Notes under the pieces: model-generated
Told to the model about the DNA's origin: nothing
Seen by the model: only the letters and a program-made list of their open reading frames with translations
Databases searched by the model: none
Assembly (NCBI GenBank): GCA_015064395.1
Contig: SVSH01000007.1
Location: 1-64,000, forward strand
DNA: 64,000 bases
Reading direction: 5' to 3'
From: Oscillospiraceae bacterium
GTDB taxonomy: Bacteria > Bacillota > Clostridia > Oscillospirales > CAG-272
Translations under genes and position numbers: made by a program
Shown: one piece after another, positions 23,765-30,694 of the stretch
Numbering within the stretch: position 1 is the stretch's first letter
Layout of the letters: each line of letters opens with the position of its first letter

Positions 23765-24616
23765 ATGTTGATTCCTATCGCCGGCCTGATTTCCCTGATT
23801 GCCAGTGCAGTCATTCTCGTGGAGATCGTTATTCTCTGTATACTTTACAAAAAGCTTTCAAAGAAAAGAAAAGCTGCCAAAAAGGAAACACTCTACGCTG
23901 CCGCAGCTGCCCCCGCAGGCGCAGCCTTTTTAGGCCCTGCGTTCGTTGTTTCTGCCATCCTGCTCGTTCTTGAAGCAATATTTTATCTTTGGCTGATCAT
24001 CTGCTTTGCCCGTCTTTTGAAGGACAAGGAAGAGGCCGTCGAGCAACCTGAACCCGAATCTGAGCCTGAACCCGAATTTGAGCCTGAGCCCGAGCCTGAG
24101 CCTCAACCCGAGCCCGAGCCCGAACCCGAGCCCGAACCCGAGCCCGAACCCGAGCCCGAACCCGAGCCTGAGCCTGAGCCCCAGCCAATCGACGAGACGG
24201 CACCGGTTGCTGAGGTTGAAACCCTGGTTCGCGATGCCATCACCATCACAGAGGCACATGATGCCATCTCGGATGATTTTGCTCTTCATCTGATCGAAGA
24301 GGCCCCGGCCGACATCGCACCGGTTGTTGTGGCCGCTGCCGCAGTCGAAGAGCAAGCCGAGGAGAGCGGCGAGCCTCGCTACAAGAGTAAAACCATCATC
24401 AACGTAGATACCCTGTCCGAGAACTTCGAAAATTACGCTCACGTCAATTTGGAAACGATGAAAGAAAAAGGACTTATTCCCCAAAAAACGGATTTCGTTA
24501 AGGTTTTGGGGCGCGGCATGCTCGACAAGCACCTGATCGTCGAAGCCCAGGATTTCTCGGCTGACGCCGTTAAGATGATCGTTCTGACGGGCGGTCACGC
24601 CATTCATAAGAAATAA
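23765..24616 (+). CDS. Membrane protein with Glu-Pro repeat linker and C-terminal ribosomal uL15-like domain
   Basis: This 283-aa protein starts at ATG 23765 with AAGGAG upstream. Two hydrophobic segments (about 3-28 and 52-82) anchor it. A long (Glu-Pro)n rod of roughly 50 residues (about 95-142) follows, then an acidic linker. Residues about 207-283 align by eye with the C-terminal half of ribosomal protein uL15: [21 protein letters not shown], a [14 protein letters not shown] helix, then GGH near the end. The N-terminal RNA-binding tail of true L15 is missing. It could tether ribosomes, rRNA or another partner at the membrane. That role is inference; only the domain resemblance is seen. 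Confidence 0.85.
   Translation: MLIPIAGLISLIASAVILVEIVILCILYKKLSKKRKAAKKETLYAAAAAPAGAAFLGPAFVVSAILLVLEAIFYLWLIICFARLLKDKEEAVEQPEPESEPEPEFEPEPEPEPQPEPEPEPEPEPEPEPEPEPEPEPEPQPIDETAPVAEVETLVRDAITITEAHDAISDDFALHLIEEAPADIAPVVVAAAAVEEQAEESGEPRYKSKTIINVDTLSENFENYAHVNLETMKEKGLIPQKTDFVKVLGRGMLDKHLIVEAQDFSADAVKMIVLTGGHAIHKK
24036..24186 (+). repeat. Tandem Glu-Pro coding repeat
   Basis: A run of GAG/GAA-CCC/CCT dicodons of about 25 units lies inside the uL15-like gene. In the middle it is near-identical (GAGCCCGAACCC units), so replication slippage could change its length in frame by multiples of 6 bases. Confidence 0.9.
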
Positions 24617-24632
24617 GTTATACTCAACATAA

Positions 24633-24671
24633 AAATCCCCCCGACACAAGCGATTTTGTGTCGGGGGGATT
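24633..24671 (+). terminator. Terminator after the uL15-like gene
   Basis: AATCCCCCCGACACAA pairs with TTGTGTCGGGGGGATT around a short loop. It is GC-rich, and the T tract on the plus strand is weak. Confidence 0.7.
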
Positions 24672-24684
24672 GCATATTTGTACA

Positions 24685-24716
24685 AAAAAATCCGCACACA
24701 GTTGTGTGCGGATTTT
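24685..24716 (-). terminator. Terminator of tRNA-Thr
   Basis: On the minus strand, directly after CCA, AAAAATCCGCACACA pairs with TGTGTGCGGATTTTT and runs into further T. Confidence 0.85.
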
Positions 24717-24792
24717 TGGAGCTGGTAATCAGAATCGAACTGATGACCTCGTCATTACCAATGACGTGCTCTACCGACTGAGCCATACCAGC
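24717..24792 (-). tRNA. tRNA-Thr (anticodon GGT)
   Basis: This is a 76-base cloverleaf on the minus strand. Acceptor GCTGGTA/TACCAGC, discriminator T and encoded CCA (24717-24719) are present. The D arm has TGGCTCAGTCGG. The anticodon stem is GTCAT/ATGAC with GGT in the loop, and the T loop is TTCGATT. Confidence 0.95.
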
Positions 24793-24899
24793 AGCGCCGC
24801 GGACGATTGCCCTGCGACCTGCCTATTATAACACAGCCAATTCGTTCTGTCAAGCCCTTTTTCAAAAATTATTTTGGTTTTTTTGACATTTTTTCGCAC

Positions 24900-26663
24900 T
24901 TACCAAGCCAGTCCCTTTTCCTTGGCTTCTTTGGCCAGACGGAAGAAGGTATAGGGGTCAACCAGCGTGAAGTTGGCCTCGGGACGGGCGGTCTTCAGGC
25001 CCTCAAGCAGGCGATCGTGGTCGGTGGGAGAGACCAGAATGGTACGGAAGATATGGAACTTCTTTTCCTTGGGGCAATGATCGACAAAGTGCAGCATCAG
25101 GTTGACGCACTTATCCACGTCCACCTTCTCTGCCCCCGCGTCGCAGGTCTCGCGCATATAGACGGCACCGTTTACGATGGTGGTCTCCAAGGGACCGTTA
25201 TTCATACTGCCGCCGATGATGTATTTGGAGAAATCGCGCATTTCCTGCTCGGTCGTCGGCTTGTGACCGTCGATGATAAAGCCGATGATCTCGATATCAA
25301 ACAAATCGAAATACTTCTTATTGTGCGCGTCGTTGACGGCGTGACCGTCGGGCAGATTCGAGAAGGGGCGAGGCTCGTAAAGCAGACGGGGATTGTTGTA
25401 GCCCGCGCCGCTGTCGCCCGCTTCGAAGTAGTCGTTCTGGGTATAGTTCTTGTAAATGAAGTCAAACGCCATAGGAATGCGGTCGGACAGGTTGGGGTTG
25501 AAGCACCACATCAGGGGGTTCTTGCCCAGCATGGGGTCTTTGTACCAAATGGGAATGTGCCTTGCCGTCCAGGCGCCGGCATCGTAGTCGCCGACGTAGA
25601 ACAGAACGTAGGTCTTATTGGGATCGTACTCCTCGATTGTGGTCGGGCGGGGGTTATGATACTGCTTATCCAGCGGGAAATGGGTGAAGGCAGAGGCATT
25701 GGCCAGGCCGCAGTAGCCGGCCGCGTCGGCGTCCTTGACACAGTTGTAGCAGGACAGCACCTCGGTAAATCTCCACTCGCTGTCCACGCCCTCGTGCGAG
25801 CCCTTGCCGCCCGTTTTGGTATATTTGATATGCCACGGAATAAAGCCGCAGACTGTCGTCATCTCCTGACCGTTCGTCTTTTGGTACTGACGCATAAATA
25901 CCTCTTGCATGATGGCAAAGTCAGCGCCGATGGGCTGGTCGGGGTCGTCGTAAGGCGCCTCGTCCTCCCAGCAGGAGACGTCGAAAACGAAAGCGGCCTT
26001 GGTGATGGCGTAGTCGTGGTTGGGAACAAACAGGTTGCCAAGGTCGGGATAGTAGGCCTCGCCCTTGCGGTATCCGCCGCCGTCCATCATATAAACGAGC
26101 AGAGTCGGGTTGGTCTTGTCCATGTACTTCTCCAATGCCCAGACGTAAGCGTCGCACTTGGTAGATCCCGTGGAGGGGCGGTCGGTGTCGGGGACGGTTC
26201 CCTTGCCCGTGAACTTGCCGACAAGGTTGAGCTTGATCTCGACTCCGGTCGCCGCGACAACGCGGTTTTGAATGCTGTCCTCGGCTTCATCAAAGCGGAC
26301 GGGCAGATATCCGTCCACGCCGCAGGCGGTGGTAGCGACGTTCATGGTCGCAGGGACGGAGAAATCCCACAGCACAAGGCCGCACGTGCGAATGAAGTCC
26401 GCGTACAGCGCAAGAAATTCGTCAAAGGTGGCAACGGGAACAAGCTCCATGCCGTGCATGAAGTTGCCCTCCTTCATCATGTAGTCCAGCCAGAAATGAT
26501 CGGCCTGTTGCCAGAACAGATAGATCTCGGGAAAATCGCGGTTGCGAAGTCCTTGCACGGCCACGACGAATTTGAGCATATCGTAACGAAGCTTGGTGTC
26601 CTTGCCACATTCGGCAAGCATCCGTTCCACTTCAATGGTGTACAGCTTTTGTTTTGCGGGCAT
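24900..26663 (-). CDS. GxGYxYxxP-family protein (putative glycoside hydrolase-like)
   Basis: This 587-aa protein has the family-naming motif as GAGYNNP near residue 430, preceded by EAGDSG, and large Trp/Tyr/Asp-rich blocks such as FIPWHIKYT and YVLFYVGDYDAGAW. These are typical of PF14323 proteins, which have a putative carbohydrate-active fold. There is no signal peptide: the chosen start at ATG 26663 (AAGGAGG upstream) begins MPAKQKLYTIEVER, so it appears cytoplasmic. It has its own promoter and no sugar-transport genes beside it. The enzymatic activity is unproven for the family. Confidence 0.8.
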   Translation of the reverse strand: MPAKQKLYTIEVERMLAECGKDTKLRYDMLKFVVAVQGLRNRDFPEIYLFWQQADHFWLDYMMKEGNFMHGMELVPVATFDEFLALYADFIRTCGLVLWDFSVPATMNVATTACGVDGYLPVRFDEAEDSIQNRVVAATGVEIKLNLVGKFTGKGTVPDTDRPSTGSTKCDAYVWALEKYMDKTNPTLLVYMMDGGGYRKGEAYYPDLGNLFVPNHDYAITKAAFVFDVSCWEDEAPYDDPDQPIGADFAIMQEVFMRQYQKTNGQEMTTVCGFIPWHIKYTKTGGKGSHEGVDSEWRFTEVLSCYNCVKDADAAGYCGLANASAFTHFPLDKQYHNPRPTTIEEYDPNKTYVLFYVGDYDAGAWTARHIPIWYKDPMLGKNPLMWCFNPNLSDRIPMAFDFIYKNYTQNDYFEAGDSGAGYNNPRLLYEPRPFSNLPDGHAVNDAHNKKYFDLFDIEIIGFIIDGHKPTTEQEMRDFSKYIIGGSMNNGPLETTIVNGAVYMRETCDAGAEKVDVDKCVNLMLHFVDHCPKEKKFHIFRTILVSPTDHDRLLEGLKTARPEANFTLVDPYTFFRLAKEAKEKGLAW

Positions 26664-26694
26664 GGGTTGTCCTCCTTGGTGATTTGTTACCACA

Positions 26695-26723
26695 ATTATA
26701 CAGAAAAGCAGGGGCGAAGTCAA
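26695..26723 (-). promoter_or_regulatory. Promoter for the GxGYxYxxP gene
   Basis: On the minus strand TTGACT (26718-26723) and TATAAT (26695-26700) have a 17-base spacer, 31 bases before the ATG. Confidence 0.82.
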
Positions 26724-26757
26724 TGCGTTGGGGAATTTTTTGTTGGGAAATTTGTAA

Positions 26758-26790
26758 AAATCCCCCGACTGTCCAGGCAGTCGGGGGAGA
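26758..26790 (-). terminator. Terminator after YwaF-like gene 2
   Basis: TCCCCCGACTG pairs with CAGTCGGGGGA around a 6-base loop. On the minus strand it is followed by TTTTT, just after the YwaF-like gene ends at 26793. Confidence 0.85.
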
Positions 26791-26792
26791 TA

Positions 26793-27578
26793 TCATATTT
26801 TATGGTCAGGCGTGCTTTCACAAGGGAAGATGGGAAGGGTCAGCTTATACAGCAGACGATACAGCCAATAGGCACCAAACACGAAAAGGAGGTCAACCGC
26901 CGTTACGACCAGAACATAAAGCACCTGTGTCAGCGTGACACCCAACGGCCCGATCAGGGATTGACGCACCGACTCAAGCGGCGGAACGTTGCACTGATAG
27001 AAATTGTTGAAATTCGTTTCTAACAGCTGCGCCGAAACAGCAGCGATCACGCAATAGCAAAGCATAAACAACAGAAGCGGCTCTACGTCCTTTTTGCCTC
27101 CCTGCGGTTCGAAAAGACGCAACGTGATGATCAGAAAAAACTCCAGAATGATAACATTATGGAAGGTGACTGTATGGAAGGAGAAAAAGTTTTGGAAATA
27201 CTGCTCAACGTCGATTCCGCTGTAGATCAGATCGGGATAGGCACACATCAGAATGAACACAGCTGCACACAGTCCGACGGTAATGGCACGGACGCCGTTT
27301 TTATACTTGCCGTGATAAAAGGACATCAGGGGGAGCATAAAAACGAACAGTGAGCAGAAATGAAGTGGAATGTGATAAAGGTCATATCCCTGTGAAAAGG
27401 ATATCAGCTGCTTGAATATTTCCAAGATAAACAGAAATACAGCAAGAACCTGAAACGGCAACATACGGATGCGCGCAGAGCGCTTGGCCAAACACTTTCC
27501 GAGAATGAGGGCCACCACCGCCATAATCAGGATCGAGGGGAGTAGCGTTTTTATGTGCATATCCGTCCAAAGCTGCAT
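26793..27578 (-). CDS. YwaF/TMEM164-like membrane protein (copy 2)
   Basis: This 261-aa protein has about seven membrane helices. ISFSQGYDLYHIPLHFCS matches the YwaF/TMEM164 core, followed by a CAYPDL segment that aligns with FAYP in copy 1. A conserved H-rich region (FHTVTFHNV) follows. I chose ATG 27578 because AAAAAGGAG lies just upstream. It carries its own promoter and terminator. It is clearly a divergent paralogue of the gene at 22821, on the opposite strand about 4 kb away. Confidence 0.82.
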   Translation of the reverse strand: MQLWTDMHIKTLLPSILIMAVVALILGKCLAKRSARIRMLPFQVLAVFLFILEIFKQLISFSQGYDLYHIPLHFCSLFVFMLPLMSFYHGKYKNGVRAITVGLCAAVFILMCAYPDLIYSGIDVEQYFQNFFSFHTVTFHNVIILEFFLIITLRLFEPQGGKKDVEPLLLFMLCYCVIAAVSAQLLETNFNNFYQCNVPPLESVRQSLIGPLGVTLTQVLYVLVVTAVDLLFVFGAYWLYRLLYKLTLPIFPCESTPDHKI

Positions 27579-27618
27579 AATTTCTCCTTTTTGGGGTCTT
27601 ACGTCGCTATTTGCCCTC

Positions 27619-27647
27619 ATTATACATTTCGCCGTGTCGAATTGCAA
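27619..27647 (-). promoter_or_regulatory. Promoter of YwaF-like gene 2
   Basis: On the minus strand TTGCAA (27642-27647) and TATAAT (27619-27624) have a 17-base spacer. Confidence 0.75.
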
Positions 27648-27696
27648 TACATCCGGCGCCACTTTAAACAATTATTAAGTTTTTCGCATACCGAAA

Positions 27697-27728
27697 AGCA
27701 AAAGAGCCCCGGGTGGGGCTCTTTTTCT
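27697..27728 (-). terminator. Hairpin after LRR lipoprotein 2
   Basis: AAAGAGCCCC and GGGGCTCTTTTT pair around GGGT, just past the stop codon of the minus-strand LRR gene. T-rich and A-rich flanks make it usable in both directions. Confidence 0.75.
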
Positions 27729-27737
27729 TCGGGTAAT

Positions 27738-29168
27738 TTACCACACCGTCGGCACGCCGTTGACGTAGTGCCAGAAGTTCCCTTCGGTGGTGGGTTTCGT
27801 CTCGGAGTAATAGTACCAGGTCGCATCCAGCAGGGCTTGATTGCTCTCGGCATCGATATGGATATTCTGCCGGTCGGTCTCGGTGCCGCGGTAGAAGACG
27901 GTCTTAAAGGCCGCACATTCGGCAAAGGCAGAGCCGGCGATCGTCTTGACGCCAATGCCGATCACGATGCTTTCCAGTGCGTCACAGCGCTGGAAGGTAG
28001 CGGAACCTATGTTGGTCATAGTATCGGGGAGGATGATGGTCTTGAGCGCCGTACAATGATAAAAGCTGACGCCGCCCAGCATACTCGTCATGGTCTCGGG
28101 CAACGTCACACTTTCCAGCGAGAGGCAGGCATTGAACATTCCTCTATCCAGCACCGTGACGCCAACGGGAATGACGATGCTTTTCAGGCTGCTACAATCC
28201 ATAAACACGCCGTTTTTCAGGGTGGTCAGGTTGGCGGGCAGCTTGATCTCGATCAAAGCCCCACAGCCGTTGAAGGCGCCGCCCTCGATGGTTGTCACGC
28301 TGTCGGCAATGGTGATTTTCGTCAGCTTGGCGCACTTATAAAAAGCATATGCCTTGATGGTCGTAATACCGTCGGGAATGACCGCCGAGGTGATCGTTTT
28401 GCAATCATTAAAAGCACTGCGGCCAATGGCTGTTACCCGATCGCCGTCGGGTGAGGTCGCAGGAATGACCAAACGGGAGCCGGTGAATGTACCGATGCCG
28501 GTGACTTCGCAGGTGCCGTCACCGTTGGAGTGGAACACAAGGCCCACACTGGGCAGTGCATAATCGCAATGCCTGCACTCGCCGTTTCGGATCTCGTGGC
28601 CGGTCTTGGGCAACGGATTGTAGGTCGTGTAGGAGCAACGGGAGCAGGTGACGTATTCACGCCAGCCGTCCTCGGTACAGGTCGGTTTTTTGCTCTCGTG
28701 CACGATCTCATCGTGGTCCAGGGGGGCTATATCCTTATACGTAGTATAGTCGCAGTGAAGGCAGGTATGATAGGCCGCCCAACCGCCCTGCTCGCAGGTC
28801 GGCTCCATGCCCAGGTGATACACCGTCTTGTGCTCCACCTTGGCAATGGACTGGGTCGCCATGATCTTGTGGCAGGTCATACAGGATTTGGTTCGGCTTC
28901 CCTCACTGACACAGGTGGGCGCCGTTACGATCACCCAACCGCCCTCCTTGTGCGACAGCGCAGGGATAACGTCCTGCTTTACCGCACCGCATTCACACCT
29001 TCGCTCGTGGAGTCCCTTTTCGGTGCAGGTCGGTCGCTTGGCGGTGACCCACGGGCCGAATTCATGTCGGTGCGTGCAAGAAGAAAGTAAGATCGCTCCC
29101 ACGGCAAGCAACAATGCAAAGAGGCCCAATACGAAGAGCTTTGATATAGACAAACGTGATCGCTTCAT
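27738..29168 (-). CDS. BspA-type LRR lipoprotein with N-terminal CxxC repeats
   Basis: This 476-aa protein has a signal peptide with lipobox LSSC (Cys31). Residues about 32-195 hold four to five imperfect repeats of the form PTC-T-E-x-G, CxxC, then a P-L-x-H turn, each with three Cys. Seven or more BspA LRR_5 repeats (about 225-430) follow, and the C terminus is Trp/Tyr-rich (FWHYVNGVPTVW). It is presumably surface-displayed; the Cys repeats could bind metal or form disulphides. I chose ATG 29168, with GGGAGG upstream. It shares only the LRR part with the lipoprotein at 15557. Confidence 0.9.
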   Translation of the reverse strand: MKRSRLSISKLFVLGLFALLLAVGAILLSSCTHRHEFGPWVTAKRPTCTEKGLHERRCECGAVKQDVIPALSHKEGGWVIVTAPTCVSEGSRTKSCMTCHKIMATQSIAKVEHKTVYHLGMEPTCEQGGWAAYHTCLHCDYTTYKDIAPLDHDEIVHESKKPTCTEDGWREYVTCSRCSYTTYNPLPKTGHEIRNGECRHCDYALPSVGLVFHSNGDGTCEVTGIGTFTGSRLVIPATSPDGDRVTAIGRSAFNDCKTITSAVIPDGITTIKAYAFYKCAKLTKITIADSVTTIEGGAFNGCGALIEIKLPANLTTLKNGVFMDCSSLKSIVIPVGVTVLDRGMFNACLSLESVTLPETMTSMLGGVSFYHCTALKTIILPDTMTNIGSATFQRCDALESIVIGIGVKTIAGSAFAECAAFKTVFYRGTETDRQNIHIDAESNQALLDATWYYYSETKPTTEGNFWHYVNGVPTVW

Positions 29169-29272
29169 TGGTACCTCCCTATACTTTTTCTGTAAAACAT
29201 TATACCACACCTAGGTGACAAAGTAAATATACTTTCAAAAGAAAAGTTTTTGATCTTTTTTGGAAAATACTC

Positions 29273-29301
29273 TTGAAAAAGCAAAAAAGATGTGATATAA
29301 T
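29273..29301 (+). promoter_or_regulatory. Promoter of the pheST operon
   Basis: TTGAAA (29273-29278) and TATAAT (29296-29301) have a 17-base spacer upstream of the T-box leader. Confidence 0.8.
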
Positions 29302-29307
29302 ACGCGA

Positions 29308-29587
29308 AGTGGCTATGATGAAGTTGCCGCAACCTATCCCCTGCTCAACAGAGAGCTCCGCCCCCGGCTGAAAGCGGACGTGCAGTTGGTTGTGTGCGTT
29401 TCCCTTCGGAGCTTGTCCTGTGAAGCGGCGATACGGTCGTGTCAGCGGGACACGGTGCGCACCGTTATCTGCGAGCGAAGTGTTGGCTTTGTGATCGATC
29501 GTGATACGGTACAGGGCCAAAATTTGGGTGGTACCGCGGCATGCTTGGCATCTCGTCCCAGGATATGGACGGGGTGTTATTTTTTTG
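29308..29587 (+). promoter_or_regulatory. T-box leader controlling pheST
   Basis: The conserved T-box sequence GGGTGGTACCGCGG is at 29526-29539. It is preceded by a Stem I region with CAGAGAGCTC and followed by a terminator stem (CATCTCGTCC, 29549-29558, with GGACGGGGTG, 29567-29576) and a T run. Uncharged tRNA-Phe should pair with the leader and prevent termination. A UUC specifier fits either 29400-29402 or 29405-29407; I could not decide between them. The T-box and terminator 5' strand overlap in the usual mutually exclusive way. Confidence 0.93.
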
Positions 29588-29659
29588 CCGTTCCCAACAG
29601 CAAGCGTCAATCAAATAGGGGAAGATCCCCGACAAAACAATACAGAAAGGAACATTTCC

Positions 29660-30673
29660 ATGAGAGAAACACTGGCAAGCATCAAAGCGCAGGCTATGAA
29701 GCAGATCGCCGAGGACGGCGCGGATCTGGACGCTCTGCGCGTCAAGTATCTCGGCAAGAAGGGTGAATTGACCGCAGTCCTTCGCGGCATGGGAGCACTC
29801 TCGGCCGAGGAGCGTCCCGTGATCGGTCAGCTCGCCAACGAGGTGCGCGCAATCATCGAGGAGGCACTGGCAAACAAGGCCGCCGAGCAAAAGGAAAAGG
29901 CACTGGAGGCACAGCTCAAGGCTGAAAAGCTGGACGTCACCATGCCCGGAGCGGCACCCCAGGTAGGTCACACCCATCCCCTGACCCTGGTTCAGCGCGA
30001 CCTGGAGAACATTTTTATCGGCATGGGCTACGCCATCGCGGAGGGTCCCGAGGTCGAGTACGATTACTACAACTTCCAGGCACTCAACATTCCCGAAAAC
30101 CATCCTGCCCGCGACACGCAGGACACCTTCTATATCACCGACAACATTCTGCTTCGCTCCCAGACCTCGCCCGTTCAGGCGCGCGTCATGGAGGTTCAAA
30201 AGCCCCCCATCCGCATCATCAGCCCCGGTCGCGTGTACCGTTCCGATGCGATGGACAGCACGCACTCTCCGCTGTTCCATCAGCTCGAGGGTCTGGCTGT
30301 CGACAAGGGCATTACCATGGCGGATCTGCGTGCGACGCTGTCCACCTTCGCGCAGGCTATGTTTGGTGAGGAGACCAAGATCCGTTTCCGTCCCCACCAC
30401 TTCCCCTTCACCGAGCCCTCGGCGGAGGTCGACGTTTCCTGCTTCGCCTGCGGCGGCAAGGGTTGCCGTCTTTGCAAGGGTGAGGGCTGGATCGAGATCC
30501 TCGGCGCCGGCATGGTACACCCCAACGTGCTCCGCAACTGCGGCATCGATCCCGAGGTGTACAGCGGCTTTGCCTTTGGTCTTGGCGTGGAGCGTATCGC
30601 TATGCTCAAGTATCACATCGATGACATCAGATTGCTCTACGAGAACGACGTTCGTTTCCTCTCGCAGTTCTGA
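29660..30673 (+). CDS. pheS: Phenylalanyl-tRNA synthetase alpha subunit
   Basis: This 337-aa class II catalytic subunit of the (alpha-beta)2 enzyme has an N-terminal coiled-coil tRNA-binding arm (1-90). Motif 2 is [19 protein letters not shown] and the substrate pocket [12 protein letters not shown]. The C terminus carries motif 3 [12 protein letters not shown] small [12 protein letters not shown] insert is normal for bacterial PheS. It starts at ATG 29660 with AAAGGAAC upstream. It sits 73 bases after the T-box terminator and 21 bases before pheT. Confidence 0.97.
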   Translation: MRETLASIKAQAMKQIAEDGADLDALRVKYLGKKGELTAVLRGMGALSAEERPVIGQLANEVRAIIEEALANKAAEQKEKALEAQLKAEKLDVTMPGAAPQVGHTHPLTLVQRDLENIFIGMGYAIAEGPEVEYDYYNFQALNIPENHPARDTQDTFYITDNILLRSQTSPVQARVMEVQKPPIRIISPGRVYRSDAMDSTHSPLFHQLEGLAVDKGITMADLRATLSTFAQAMFGEETKIRFRPHHFPFTEPSAEVDVSCFACGGKGCRLCKGEGWIEILGAGMVHPNVLRNCGIDPEVYSGFAFGLGVERIAMLKYHIDDIRLLYENDVRFLSQF

Positions 30674-30694
30674 TCGGAAAGGAGTGTTTGATTT

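Noticed and set aside
23930..24697. Minus-strand frame rich in Leu-Gly-Phe repeats opposite the uL15-like gene
   Set aside because: The repeats are only the complement of the Glu-Pro coding repeat; no ribosome binding site is present.
24807..27023. Plus-strand open frame of about 738 codons opposite the GxGYxYxxP gene
   Set aside because: It is an antisense shadow of a gene with a promoter, ribosome binding site and family motifs. It also runs through part of the next minus-strand gene.
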